Below are positions 1 to 12,539 of a DNA stretch of 64,000 nt, piece by piece. Each line of letters opens with the position of its first letter. Within the stretch, counting starts at the first letter, position 1. This stretch comes from Amphiduros pacificus (Eukaryota > Annelida > Polychaeta > Phyllodocida > Hesionidae): NCBI GenBank assembly GCA_949316495.1, contig OX439009.1, positions 17,860,701 through 17,924,700 on the forward strand, in the 5' to 3' direction. Under the pieces are notes generated by a model that was given only the letters and a program-made list of their open reading frames with translations, did no database searches and was not told where the DNA came from. The position numbers and the translations under genes are program-made.

Positions 1-599
1 GCAAATGGTAACAAATAGTATTGATGAGAACCGTCATTAAGAGACATTGGAAAAGCTGAAAACAATAAAAATGCCATAGAAAAAGCTGGTTTGAAAAGCA
101 GATACAAACAGACTTTCCGTTCACGATGGTTTTGCCTTTTTGGTTGGATCTTTCAGGTTTTCTCTAATTATGCTGTAAGTCTATGTAGTCTTGTTGTATT
201 ATTGTTTCACGTTATTCGTTTTGGCAGTTTTCTGTCAATTGAGGGTTATTTTACATAAAGAAGGGGTGAAGCGAAAAGTAGTGTTTGATCGAGCATATGA
301 AGCAACTTCACAGGCTTGTGAGATCTTGTCAAACGTTTTGCTTTCATTTTCTTTGATTACCTTTCATATTATCTTGCAAATCCTCTGCGAAATCCCCCAC
401 TTTTTTTCCTTTCTTTGCTTTTCTTTTTGCTCGGGAAAAACCGTATGGGCTGTCATAGAATAAAAATCACTAAGTTGGCCTGAACACGTGTCAGAAGCAC
501 ATGGTCTGATTAGGTCATTAATAACATTTCGATAATCATCCTTATATTTATCTTTGTAGGAATGGATGATAAGCATTAGACACTGAAGATCATCCGAAA
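1..599. other. 5' flank of the phosphatase-like gene, no gene recognised
   Basis: AT-rich DNA upstream of the first host gene. A plus-strand reading frame at 191-463 lacks an ATG and resembles nothing I recognise. No TATA box or upstream exon can be assigned with confidence. The promoter and any 5' UTR of the gene starting at 600 should lie here or beyond the window. Confidence 0.4.
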
Positions 600-2789
600 A
601 TGAGGAGCCAATTGCAACTTTTGATGATTTTGTCTTTGTGGACAATCAAATTCTCCCCAGCAATGTTAACATTTGACCCGAGACTTCCGGCAAGAAAAAC
701 ATGGTGGGCCAAACACGTGACTGATGATGTGTTTACTGCGGGGAGATTGACTGAATCAGAGATCAAATATGCTGCTGAGGATGGCTTTAAATCCATTGTT
801 TCCATGTTCCATTATGCCAGGGCGGCGAGAAAAGGTGATGAAATCATGCCAAGCACAAACCAGAGCAGAACTATTGCAACCGAACTTGCTGAAATCAAAT
901 ACGCCGTAGTCATAAAAAATGGGGGTTTTAACTGGAGAAATCTCCAAACAGTGACCGAGTTCGGAAATTTATACAACAAGCTCCCCAAGCCCATCCTTTT
1001 TCATTGTGGAATCGGGTTCAGTTCAACTTTCATAACTTTGCTTTACTTTTCAAAAGTTAATCATTATCAAACAGTAGATAGCGAGGACACATTAGCAGGC
1101 AATGACTTCTATTTCCGGTCAAGTGCATTAGGTTATGATTACACTGAGACACATCTGGTTGAACTTGTCAGAAATGTAACCGGAAATAACAATATAACCT
1201 TGAACAAGCCCCATATTGCTTTGCCCGAATGGGACACCCAGTACTGGCATTTAAAGCCCGTCTACGAGAATTGGTTCATTTCTGGTCAGATTCAAAGCAA
1301 CCACTTGGATCTTATATGGAAGACCGGCATAAGTTCTATACTAAACGTGAGAATGGGTGTAACGTCAGCACCTCACGATAGACCTTCTCAGGAGGAAGTG
1401 ACCTTACTGAATATAGCCGATAATACCGGTACCTATGCTACTTCCGGGAGGCAAAGTATTGAGGAGCTGACCAGGAATAGACTAGATGATTCCAAACCCA
1501 ATGCCTATATCTCTAACCAATCTGTGGTGAACTATCAGTCTATCAATGAGCTTCAGTTTGGGGATGATATTGGTTACAATGAAACATCTGAAAGGACCGC
1601 CATTGAGGAGGCTGGTTTTGATTATTACCATACACCAATTCGTAAGATTTCATCCTTTCTTTTAAATATAAACGCCCATTTTACCCCTTTCTTTTTCATC
1701 TTGCTATATGATATCAGAATATATTTCTCCCAATAATATATTTGATTACTGTTTGCAGTAAATATGGTAGTTATTAACGGCGAGTTTGAAACATCCCAGA
1801 TGAAATTGTTTACATAAAAGTGTGAAGTAATCATTTCATGGACTACGAATATCAGTTCAATAACCCAATTGATATTAAATCTGCATGCTTTGTTGCTTCT
1901 GAACTCTTATTAATCTTTCAACTTTACATGTATATATCAAATCAAACTTCAAACTTAAAATTCAAAGATTAATCTTATCTTTAAAGCCATAGGAGATTTT
2001 TCCTTGGAGATGTACACCTCCTACAAGTCTCTGTGGATAGAATCTGGTTCATTTGGCACAGTTCTGGTTCACAGTCAGAGAGGTTATCGAGCAGGTAAGA
2101 AAATCCCCGAATCTCTCAACACATCCCGTTCCGGTCTGTGATTTGAATCTCTTAACAGAGCTCAATGCTTCTTTTCGCAAATGCACGTCGCATGGACAAC
2201 TATGAACCTAAAATATGTGTATTAAGCATATATACAATACCATGGACCTTATAAATTCGGCCATCATATGTTAATATGAATGGGATATTGCTAATATTGT
2301 AAAAACAGTTATGACAAAACAAATACACAGTATTCTGCTTCGCAGTTTTGAGCTGACCAAATGATGGATCGTGTCACCGTTGTGACCATACTCACTGTTG
2401 AAGGCATTTTCTGTATATAAATAATAAGTAACAAACTAAAATCAATAAAAAGCCTTTTATAACAGATTAGTTACATAATTACGTGGTCCAAAAAACCTTT
2501 TCATGGGTATCAGCTATATGTCCTTGTGTTTCTAATCAGTATTTTGGTGATTATTTCAGTGGTAGTGGCCCTGTTGGGAGCAGCCATCCAGTACAATAAG
2601 ACCCAGCAGTGGGCGCTGCAGAGGGCGGAGGACATGGGATTTCACTTAGAAACAAACACACAAGTTCTCAGACTGTTCCATCACGTGCTTGGAGGGGAAG
2701 AATTGTTTTCTGGCCATGAACATAAAACTTATTGTTCCCATCTAATTGTCAGCTGCCTATTTGTATTTATGTTTGCGTTGCGTATATAA
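600..2789 (+). CDS. secreted protein with two degenerate DUF442/BLH-type phosphatase-like domains (3 visible exons)
   Basis: Exons seen: 600-1641 (ATG start), 1993-2094 and 2560-2789. The donors are C|GTAAGA and GCAG|GTAAGA, and the acceptors are CCATAG and TTTCAG. All junction phases agree and together give about 457 codons. The N-terminus is hydrophobic (MRSQLQLLMILSLW), suggesting a signal peptide and secretion. Domain 1 (about residues 40-150) contains the loop LFHCGIGFSST near residue 136. Domain 2 starts near WFISGQIQ (about residue 220) and continues across the introns to VLVHSQRGYRAG at the end of exon 2. The fold family (beta-lactamase-hydrolase-associated phosphatase, TIGR01244/DUF442) normally has a C-X4-R loop. 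Domain 1 keeps the Cys but has Ser for Arg, and domain 2 keeps Arg but has Ser for Cys. Catalysis is therefore doubtful, and a binding or pseudoenzyme role is an inference. Exon 3 ends at a stop after a short non-conserved tail, so a further exon is possible. Confidence 0.72.
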
Positions 2790-3590
2790 AAAAGAATAGG
2801 TATGAATGTACATTATAGCTAAGAACAGAAACGTTTTCATCCTAACAATAATCTGATATACGTCAGTCTCAGGTAATCTTTCTTATAGATATCTCTGCAT
2901 CAACCATTTCTGTCTCACACTTTAAATACTCAAAATATGTTTGTTTTTTTTTTTGTTTTTTTTTTAGAAATGGCTCTTGTTATTTGCAAAAAGCTATGGG
3001 TTATGGTGATCTATTTTTCTTAATCTAATATCTTGTAAAATATTTCCAAAAATGTTGTATATAATCCCTTGAAGGATTTCCTTTTATAACTAATAAAAGT
3101 AATTAATAACTTTGTAAAAACTTTCAATTACAAATATAGCATTTTTGGATAGTTCTTGAGTATGCATGCATGTTCCTTCTACCTATGGTGAACTACCACT
3201 TTTGGAATGAAACATTTTCATTTAGATACTGAATTATTATTCATCACCAATTTTTCTATTTCACCCAACATTTAGATACTGAATTATTATTCATCACCAA
3301 ATATTCTTTTTCCCCAAAAAATAGATACTTTGTATATTGGCGCTTGGACACCAAGTCGGATTCACTTGTCTTAACTCATCTTGGCACATGGATTTTAAAA
3401 CAGTACAATTCAGTTACTTATGTTGAGTTGTGTAGAATGTGCAAAATAAAGCTTAATCATGTATATGTTAGAAAAGGGTTTGGAAATGCTGTCATTGATA
3501 TTATTACTATGGAAGGAATATTTTTTTTGCCTCGATAGACATGGTCCTTAGTGAGATAACTTTTTGTCAATGGTCGGTCTTCGATGGTTA
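2790..3590. other. intergenic, with a duplicated 31-bp tract
   Basis: No gene seen. There is a T-rich run near 2942-2967. A stretch of about 31 bp containing TTTAGATACTGAATTATTAT occurs at 3220-3250 and again at 3270-3300 (50-bp spacing). A plus-strand frame at 3344-3538 has no recognisable content. Confidence 0.4.
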
Positions 3591-3872
3591 TATCCAGCAG
3601 ACACGCCACTTAAAAATCATGGATTTGCCAGATATACACATGGTCAAGACATGATTTTCAAGACGTGGTTTTCTGGTCCAGCGAACATGTATGAAGTGTT
3701 TAAGTGGTTGAATATGCAAAGAAAATTTACGTGAGTTATTTACGTGGAAAGACATGGATTATTCACGTGAATGTTGTTACACATGGAGAAGACGTGAATA
3801 TTCCACCTTGTAACTACGTCTGAAGTTCACGTCAAAACCAGATGATTTCAACTAGTTTTGTCTGCTAGGATA
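3591..3872. mobile_element. short inverted-repeat element (MITE-like), probable TA target site
   Basis: The left end TATCCAGCAGACA and the right end TGTCTGCTAGGATA are inverted repeats with one extra base. If the outer TA is the target duplication, the ends begin TCC(T)AGCAGACA, as in Tc1/mariner-type MITEs. The 280-bp interior has no ORF but is rich in ACGTG/CACGT words (for example ATTCACGTGAAT). The superfamily is uncertain. Confidence 0.5.
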
Positions 3873-4336
3873 CGTCGATAACTCGGCATCTTACCGGCCC
3901 CTATGGAATGAACGTTTGGGGGAAAATTAGGGCCATAATTATAGTCACAGGGGCTTGCAAGATTATATTTGGTTTTTAAATTGTTTGCTTCGCAAACATT
4001 TCACAATTCCAACCTAAGGTAAGGTCATTAAGGTCATTATGATACATTGTATCCGCACAAACTTTGCCATCTATATGTTTGAAAAACCTGTTACTCATCT
4101 CAGTTTGTAAAATGTAATTAAAAATATGTGTCAACCCTTCTGATATGACACAAATCTATATTGTAATATGACATGAAATTCATTTACAAATAAAGCATCC
4201 CATTGGCATAAAATCATATATTATTATTTTCTTCCTTATACAACTCTGTTGACGCCGTTCATCATTGGTGTATTGAAAATTATAGTTTTGGGGCACAACA
4301 CGTCAGCGCCACCTGGTTTGTATTTCTTGAAATTTA
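3873..4336. other. intergenic, nothing recognised
   Basis: AT-rich sequence without a credible reading frame or repeat structure. It ends at the 9-bp target duplication of the next element. Confidence 0.4.
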
Positions 4337-4746
4337 TAGTGTTCTCCAATCACCAATCGGCAAAGCCCAGATAGGTGATCTGGAGGGGTTTGTCGAACGT
4401 CCAAGGTCTTTACCAATTTCAACCAAAGAAAAGTTTGGTGGAGTTGTTAGAGCTCTAGTGAAGTAAAAAAATCGCCAGCTGTAAAATCTGAGGTAAACCC
4501 GTTTAAACGTACAAATTGAACCCGTTTCAACTGCTGTTAAAACGGGTTTGACTAAATTTTTTGTGAGATTTTAGATATAATTATACATAAAATTATACAT
4601 AATTATACATAAAATATGAATTATCACTAAAACAGTTGGGTATTTAAAAAATCACATCTAAACGAGATTATGAAGGAAAAGCAAAAATCTCAGACCTCTC
4701 CAGATCACCTATCTGGGCTTTGCCGATGGGTGATTGGAGAACACTA
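4337..4746. mobile_element. Mutator-like non-autonomous element (MITE) with 9-bp target duplication
   Basis: The ends are inverted repeats of about 52 bp (4337-4388 and 4695-4746) starting TAGTGTTCTCCAATCACC, with only two or three mismatches. The element is flanked on both sides by the identical 9-mer TGAAATTTA (4328-4336 and 4747-4755). A 9-bp duplication with long terminal repeats is characteristic of Mutator-like elements. The interior of about 300 bp has no ORF. Confidence 0.7.
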
Positions 4747-4778
4747 TGAAATTTACCATCTGAAAACTCAAACTGAAA

Positions 4779-4918
4779 ACTTATTGTTTTAGCCAACATT
4801 GGATAATAACAAGACTTATTGTTTTAGCCAACATTGGATAATAACAAGACTTATTGTTTTAGCCAACATTGGATAATAACAAGACTTATTGTTTTAGCCA
4901 ACATTGGATAATAACAAG
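4779..4918. repeat. 35-bp tandem repeat, 4 copies
   Basis: Four head-to-tail copies of a 35-bp unit beginning ACTTATTGTTTTAGCC and ending ATAATAACAAG, apparently identical. They lie just outside the Mutator-like element. Confidence 0.9.
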
Positions 4919-5559
4919 AATATTGTAACACAAAGTGAATAAAATATAACTTGATTTTATTAGAAATATTCGTCAAAGCAGGTTTCCCTACCGTTACCAT
5001 TGCGATCACCCTGGTGATTAACATCAAAAATGTTTGAATGAGTACACTGATATAATATAATTTAGACAACCAAAGCCTTGTGCTCCAAACTACGTTTACA
5101 TTTTTACTAACTTGTATAGGGATATAGAGGAATAATATAGAGGAACAAAACGTCTCAAGATAAAAGGCAACTTTTTCAGTTGAGTTATGGAATTGATTTG
5201 CTCTGATCAGTTTAATTGAATAATTCTACAACGGCATTTCGTAAACAGTATATACCATATAGGATAGTGAATAAAATCATGAACGTGTTGCACAGAAACT
5301 AGCTATTTATCCTGGATCGAATAAAGATGTGAGTAATGTACTTTCCTTCCAAATTCCTATTTATATTTACACCAGCTCATATTTAAAAAAAGGAAACATA
5401 GTTTAGAGATCAACAGCCATCAAAAATATAAATATGTGAATTTTGGACATCCCTATATGACGCCTCTTTTGGGCTGAAACCAATTTGAAATTTCTGTATT
5501 ATTATTAACAGATTATTGTATATTTGTTTATAAAGTTCTCGTGCGTGAACAACAAATTT
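4919..5559. other. intergenic, nothing recognised
   Basis: AT-rich spacer. Frames are short and lack recognisable motifs. Confidence 0.35.
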
Positions 5560-5690
5560 CTACTGCAATGAAACACTTCTAGACTTTATCCATAGAATTC
5601 CAATTTATGGGATCAAAGGCCTTTGTTAAATCTATTGTCAATATATAGTATACCAGGAATATTATTCAAATGTGTGAATGAAATAAAATC
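5560..5690 (-). mobile_element. short LINE reverse-transcriptase remnant
   Basis: The minus strand reads IDLTKAFDPINWNSM, matching the RT block with the first catalytic Asp (D-x-x-K-A-F-D). Nothing further of the domain can be followed. It lies 3' of the neighbouring RNase H remnant, so it belongs to a different or rearranged LINE. Confidence 0.5.
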
Positions 5691-5924
5691 TTCCACTAAA
5701 TCAATATAACAACCAACAAACATCCCACTAATGTTTCCTGCTTGATCTTCATCAGTGATAATGGATAATATTACACATAGTCGGTTAGAGCCTTTGTAAT
5801 TAGTCTGTAATCTACCTTAAGTAGATGGATCTGTCTGAAAGATAAGCAGTTTGTATTTTACTTGGGAATCAGAGTCATTTTGCCTCTTTTCTCTTTTATT
5901 CATAACTCACCAGCCAGTAATAAA

Positions 5925-7150
5925 TATCTTATATTATCAATAAATCTGGTAGAACTCTACCACTAAGTTTTAATGTATTTCCTAAAACGTGTAGAAGGAA
6001 TAACCATATCGATTGGACGTTTAACCAATCCTGCTTTGGCAACCTCATTTCTTTGGATACCAATATGACTGGGAATCCAATGAAAATGAATTTCTGTATT
6101 ACAGAGTCTGTGATGTTGTTCAATGATCTGGTAAATAAAAGGACGTTTCCAGTCATTTGCTTTCAATGCTTGTAAACAAGACGAAGAATAAGAAAATATT
6201 AAAAATACCAAACACGGAGTGGTTTCCACATGATATAATGTTGGATATAGTGCAAGTTCTGCAGAATATATTGATGATTTATTTGGCAAACACTCTGAAT
6301 AAACATGATTGCCCTTAACAGCAGCTGCAGCAGCTTAAATATGCATGTTGGGACAAAACTACCCTTTTCTGAAAAAAAAAAAAATATCATTTTTCCTCAA
6401 ATTTTGACAAGCTCTTCTCTGTTTTCACTGAAAGATCCATAAGTATAAATAGGTAACTTTATCCAGTAAAAATAGATTTAATTTCCCTATGAATATTAAT
6501 TCAAATTGAGGGATCTGTGGATTCTTTCTTTGATTCTGACCATGGGCCCCAGAATTGTTGGTTAGAGCACCAGCTTATCAGCACCAGTTCCTCTGTGCTG
6601 ATCCAAAGGTCATGGATTTGATCCCAGGATGTGCCGAGATTGAATTCATGATACAATTTCACACATGAGCTGAGGCCAGTGCCAAAGAATTAACCCATTG
6701 TCCTTGTAAATCTGTGACCGGGTGGATTGTCATGCCAAGGACCTGTGACATGACAATTCAGTGAGGCAGCACTTTATCTGTTAAATGTATGTCTCATCAC
6801 GAAATGACTGAAATAATGTTGAAAATGGTGTAAAACCCCAAACAAATAAGCACACAAAATCTTTGATTCTGACATTGATATATTGGCATTAAAAGTCTGT
6901 GGAGGTGTTTCCTGATATTGAGATTTTACTATTTGAATCTCATCAATTAGGTTCCCTACCTGTCACAGAGCCCAACATTTATTTAGCCAGTTATAACAGG
7001 AAAATCATTTCTAAACATTTTTATGTCAGGTTTGTTTGTTACAATGGTAATAATATCATTGTGATGTTTATCCTCAGGGGGTTACACCATGATAGTGCAT
7101 TTCTTTCTAGTATGGCTGAATTTCAGAAATGCATATTATGATGAGGAAAT
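5925..7150 (-). mobile_element. decayed RNase-H-bearing LINE, interrupted by a SINE
   Basis: On the minus strand, 6289-5963 reads as an RNase H domain, with KSSIYSAELALYP (acidic active-site block) and HFHWIPSHIGIQRNE (the WxPSHxGI.GNE block). The DNA at 6874-7000 matches other copies in this window upstream of the same domain (a shared tract around GGAGGTGTTTC). The order agrees with a minus-strand I/Jockey-type LINE having RNase H after the RT. Several stops and frameshifts are present, so it is an old copy. A SINE occupies 6541-6860. Confidence 0.65.
6541..6860 (+). mobile_element. tRNA-derived SINE with 13-bp target duplication
   Basis: Flanked by CTTTGATTCTGAC at 6528-6540 and 6861-6873. 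The tRNA-like head has box-A-like TTGTTGGTTAG and box-B-like GGATTTGATCCC. The conserved body (GTGACCGGGTGGATTGTCAT) is followed by a tail ending in AAACAAATAAG. The same family recurs at 35.4, 35.8, 44.2, 45.4, 51.3 and 52.4 kb. RNA polymerase III transcription and LINE-driven mobilisation are family knowledge. Confidence 0.82.
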
Positions 7151-7535
7151 CCAATCCTGAATGTTTCCCTGGCAACCAATGAGTTTCTCAAAAATAATGA
7201 TAGACCCCCACCATACAATTTTACGCGTCTTGGATACTGTCCAATTTAAATGAGATATCTCGAAAAATATCATTGCCATGGCAACAAGCCACCTTGAGGT
7301 TATATTGTTACCCACGACTGGAGAGTATCCGTCGTTGGGGGACGTGGACGGGGGATCAATACTCTACCAATTAGATAGATACTCTAATCTGTCCTACTCT
7401 ATTGTACTGTACTGTACTTGTTAACCATAGCTCGCTGACTCGCTGGCTGTGAGTTCGGGCACGGATCCTAGCTATCATATCATACCCTCATAATAATGAC
7501 GGGAAGTAAGGACTGCAGACACAGGATATACACAG
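7151..7535. other. spacer left of the giant LTR element
   Basis: No gene seen. A sequence of moderate GC content with short CTAT/TACTG simple repeats around 7370-7425 runs up to the LTR. Confidence 0.35.
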
Positions 7536-8038
7536 TGTAATAGTTACCTTTATTCAGTGCTGTGATTCCTGCTTGTCTGGCTAGGCCGGCATGGCAATGA
7601 GCGAGGCATATGAATTACCAACTTTGCATGATACTTATGAAACCCTGACTATATGCTAAACACCCAAGTCTATGTGGTCATGATACTGAGAGTCATGGAT
7701 CTTCCGTGATAAGTGGTCGTTGATCTCATTCTTGGCTCCTAGACTGGGGTCTGTACGAACTAACTGAGCTGAGCTGACTGAGAGAGCCCGGATCCACGGT
7801 TGCGCGTCTCTTTTAAGGGGCCACTCCGCATCATCTGTGTGTGGTTGCCTACGTGGCTTCCTCACGCGTCATCAAATGGACTCGTCCTGCCTGCGTATCC
7901 AACTTCGGCTCGTCCATCCTACACGTGACTTTCACGGAGTGGTGGTTATGGTGACTCATCAACCATCAGTATCGTGTTATTGTCTATGAATGTCTATATA
8001 TTTCCAAGAGTCTCTGGGTGTGTATTCTATATCCTACA
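7536..8038 (-). repeat. 3' LTR of the giant Gypsy element
   Basis: 503 bp, TG...CA ends (plus-strand TGTAATAG...ATCCTACA). Read on the minus strand it has a TTAAAAG TATA-like box, a downstream TCAGT-rich start region and an AATAAA signal close to its end. It matches the copy at 33542-34044 with about six substitutions. Confidence 0.92.
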
Positions 8039-8060
8039 CTCGGCCCTCCTTCGACTAAAC
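8039..8060 (-). other. polypurine tract next to the 3' LTR
   Basis: The minus strand reads GAAGGAGGGCCGAG directly before the LTR. This is the usual primer site for plus-strand DNA synthesis in LTR elements, and it supports 7536-8038 as the 3' LTR. Confidence 0.65.
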
Positions 8061-11000
8061 ACGTCCTCGTGTTTCAGACGAGAGTATATACTTATAATCA
8101 AAAGCAAAATCACCTATAGAAAACACTTACTCAAGATGCGATTAAATTGCCAAGCGCTCATGCCAAATTCCAACCTAGACCAGACGTACAATTTATCTAA
8201 GATACATCAATAACCCATTGTAATGAACGTAGTGTACATCGAGATAAAAATACTACGCCCAAGTACATGAGGTTTAAGCACAAAAATTAAGAATACACAG
8301 TGGTATTATAGAACACGTGACAGACAACATCAAGATTACAACATCAAGAATAAGAAAACCCATTAACCAACTATAAAGAACATCAAAGACACAACATATG
8401 TGTAAAGTAATTAAATACCATAAAGGTTCAAATATTTAAGACGAAATGTACGCTTTTAGGCGTGGAATACAAATGATCATTAAAACTGCGTAATAATTAA
8501 ACTGCACATGAAATTACTTACCTACGTAAGGTAATTGATAAGGAAAATCGTTACGCACGACGTGCACAATACATGGTTATAGGTGTTTTAAGTAAAAAAA
8601 TACAAACTTAGAAGTTATACAATCAAAAATAACATATCGATACGTAACTACGAAATATTAAGAGTGTGCTGGCACACAAAGAATCCACTTACTCTGGATG
8701 CAGCAGAGAAAACATTTTAAGAGTAGGCTGGCACACGGAGAATCCACTTACTCCGGATGCAGCACAAAAAACAGGCATTCAAGCACAGGATGGACTTATG
8801 TACCATCATAGCCACATGGCTTGGCGTAAGAGTTAACAGTTGTCCGATCAGTACAGAAAGGACGATAAGACAATTCTACAGGGAGAGATAAGAGCTGAAT
8901 TTTATGGCGTGGATATGGGTAAGTTATAAAAATATATAAAAGTATATATATTCACTTGTATGCAGAGTTAACATATTTATCAGGAACTCACTTAGCCAAG
9001 CAAGTTACCTCATATCTTATGAGGCTCCCCTCACTATGTAACAAGTGGTATGAGATACGAGTAGGTACTTAGCATGTAGACCCGACCTCACAACAAGCGA
9101 GTATATGGCCAAGCCAGAGGGGCGGCGAAATTTATCAACAAGATAAACGACATATGCTCATTTTGGGTGAAGAATCGGATGTAAAACCATACATTTAGAA
9201 AACCAGGAGTTGCCCATAGCGAAAGAATATGAATCTTATTTTTGGACAAATTTCCAAAGTAATAAGAATTTCAAAATCAGCAAGGAATTAAAAAAAATGA
9301 TAAAACACTGTTACAATGGGCAGTAACCGAGCATGTTGGCATGCAAGGCTGATCTCCGGGTGTTCGAATGCGCAAGGTGAAATCCGATGATCATCCATAG
9401 TCTAAAACAGAGTGGACATTGAGTTACCATTGATAAATGGGCTATTACTTCTATTTCATAACAAATAAATCTGAGTTAGAATAATACATCATATGAGATA
9501 AGCATTGAGAGAAATTAAAATTATCAAACTAAGAAAAATAATACACATTGAAATATAGAAATACAAGGCTGGTGTGAACCAATTAGCAGATAATGGATGA
9601 CCCAAATCAATGCATAGTAAATATTACAAAACAAAATAAAAACATAAGATAATAAGTGAAAAGAAGTATTGAACACAGTGTAAAACAAGGATTGTACATC
9701 ATAGGTAAAGGACAACATTGCCCAAAAATTAAATGAATTAATAATTAAGTGAAATAGTTGAAGTGGTGGACAATCACTAGGTGGGACAAGTCATAAATTA
9801 TACAATATGAGGAATGATGAAAATAAATATTTATTTTATATATATTTCAAACAGTTAACAAGCACTCACCTGGGACGAAGGGCAGAGAGCATTAACCAGT
9901 CAATTTATATACTTAGCGGATTGGGGAGAAAGAGAGGGAAGAAAGAGAAAAAAAACTGATAGATTCAAAATCCCTTCTTGCAGTGGGGAAGGAACCTTGA
10001 AGCAAGTATTGGTTTTCTCTTAAAAGAACAGTAAGGTTCCGTATTACAAGGTAATATTAAAACGTTACCAGGTCAATTGGCTGTCTGATCCTCGTCCAGG
10101 GCACCGATAGCAGGACTGGGTTCAACCAGGAGCAAAGAAAAAGAAACAAAATATTACATAATCTTAGAGACTGGTGAAAGGCGAATTTGGGTTTAAGATC
10201 TCGTTTCAGCAGCAAATATCGTAAGAGAACACAAAGGAGTGGAGAAGATTTCTCACTAAGGCTTTTAGACCTTCTATTGGCAAACGTAAGGTAATTGCAT
10301 GATACATACAAAGAGGACTTAAGTTTAACAAAAATAAGCAATGGTATGATAATACAAAACAGTAGGTTATTTTGACATGTCCAGTTAGGGTGGGTTGTAT
10401 TGAGGTTATAATTTGAGGAACCAGTGTGCATACAAGATGAGTAAGTTTGAGGAAGTCGACATATCATGTATGGGTGTAATTTGGTGCAAAGGTACGACAG
10501 AAGAAGAAGAAGAAGAAAAATAAAAAACAACAGGAAAAATGGTCCATTACGACAGGAAGAATGAATCCAGCGAAGATCTATATGTCTTGTTACGAAAGGT
10601 GAATGTCAAAGATATATGTTGATATTGGCAGATGGTTTAGGTGACCTTTAAGAATTGTACCAATTTTATGGGTGGAAACACGCTGCGTAGTGTGGGAAGG
10701 AAGAAAAGAGTGGTAGGCGGCGCAGTAGAGTTACGTCGCAACTACATATATGGTTACCCGCCAAAAGTTAATTATGCAAGAAATGCAAGAAAAATCAGGT
10801 GACCGCCAAATTACAACCGACACAAGTGACGCAACAAGGTTACTTCTGCAGAACGTGGATAAAAATGAAATGTGGTGCAAGGATGATAAAAGTATACAGT
10901 TATGGATTAAAAGTGGATATGGGAAAGATTAGAATAAGACAATTGGATTAGCAGAACGAGGTCACGAACGAGGTCAGCGGAACTGTGACACAATTTCCGC

Positions 11001-12530
11001 GTGGGTGAATTCCTTTTTGGCTACAAGGACAGTAGTGGAAGACACAAGAAGGAGGCGAAGAGAAAGCAACCATGTGAAACCCGATCAGAACCAGGTAATG
11101 TGAAGATTGGTTTTTCTTATTGGTAATTTTATGAAACGAGCAAAAACATTCTTACCAAACGCAACGTTCTATCGTCAACTCTGGTAAAAAGTTAAAGTCA
11201 CTATTCATAGTGTACGTGCAGTTTAGCGCAGTACAGTAACCGGATGTTTCACATTACCATGTTGTCAACTAAAGTAGTGTCACATATCTCGGGGCAGGGG
11301 AGTGAAAATTTCAAACCACATGCTCAGGGGGTGCACATCAGTAGATAGGGGTTTCGAAAATGATTACAGATGGCATGTCATACATGATTGATCCTAGAAA
11401 ATAATTAAAACTCCTCAGACCGAGCACAGAGCTTCGGTACTTTTGGACGCAGACGGCAATAGCCAGTATATGTGTATTGATTTGAAACTATGTGGCTAGA
11501 TTGACAAAACTGAAGGGCATACCCTATACAGTACGCCTGACTGACAGGAGGTTCTAGGAAAGCATGGATGACTGAGAAAGGACAGACAAGTTGAACGGGC
11601 GAGTAGGACACGTAAACGGGAACCAGCACTCTGAGGACTGGTAATTGCACTCTCCAAATCGAAACAGCTGTTTCGTAGCGTAAGATTTTCGAAAGTATAA
11701 ATAAAATCTCGTAAGAATCAAACTTGTACGGCGAAAAAGAAAAGGCATATTTTATTCGAAGTAATTGAGATCATATTTGATCGAAACGACAGGGTAGCTT
11801 AGAGATCGATAACACACCGGAACGTTAATTGATACTGTGTTATGTAGTATGGGAGAAGTATAATTATGCGGAAGAATTAAATTACGAGGTGTGGTTTGTT
11901 TTGAGTGAAATTAGTCAGAGATGTGTATGAATTATAATTTTACATATGCATTCAAAATTTCCTCGTTTCTCTTATGTTTTCACTTTATATATTGTAGTGT
12001 ACGGAGAAGAAAGGACAGAAGAGAGAGAGAGAAGAAGAGGAATGTAAAAGAGAGAACAGAGGTTTTCATCAGATGTCGAGATACTCAACTTGTATTCTTG
12101 TAAGATTGACATCATTCAATACAGCTTGTATTCTTGTAGGATAGGATTGACATGATTCAATACAGTAGGTATGAATTAGAATAACACATGAGTCAGTATT
12201 ATTATTACGATTATATATATAAAAAATAAGGATGTTCTCTTATCTACTTAGTCTCACATGCTTAAGGTATTTAGCAATATGATTACTTCAATCATGTGTG
12301 ATAAAACAAATAGGTCATCTTACATTACAATGCATATGTTCATAGAGTCCTCATATAGCGAGCAAATAACTAACCAGGTGGCGCCAGGGGAAATCCATGC
12401 AGGCATACCTCTCATATAAAACCTTACACGCAGACGTCAGTGCCTGGGTGATACAAGCAGTACAGAAGCGCCCCATGCGGAATGTAGTGTTTAACATTGA
12501 AAAATGTTATGCATATTCATCAGCCCATGG
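8061..12530. other. long non-coding interior of the LTR element
   Basis: No recognisable domain on either strand over about 4.5 kb. Local duplications are visible: two units of about 60 bp at 8650-8765 (around GGATGCAGCA) and a short duplication at 12085-12165 (TTGTATTCTTGTA). A long minus-strand frame at 10057-10530 lacks an ATG and begins in a simple repeat. A TATA-like CATATAAAACC on the plus strand at about 12414 is isolated. Confidence 0.45.
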
Positions 12531-12539
12531 TGCTTGCAG

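Noticed and set aside
7656-7865. A 69-codon frame present in both LTRs (also 33662-33871)
   Set aside because: It lacks an ATG, overlaps the LTR promoter region, and is kept only because the LTRs are nearly identical.
10057-10530. Minus-strand frame of 157 codons with a Leu/Phe-rich start
   Set aside because: There is no ATG, and the apparent hydrophobic leader comes from a GAA/TTC simple repeat. No domain.
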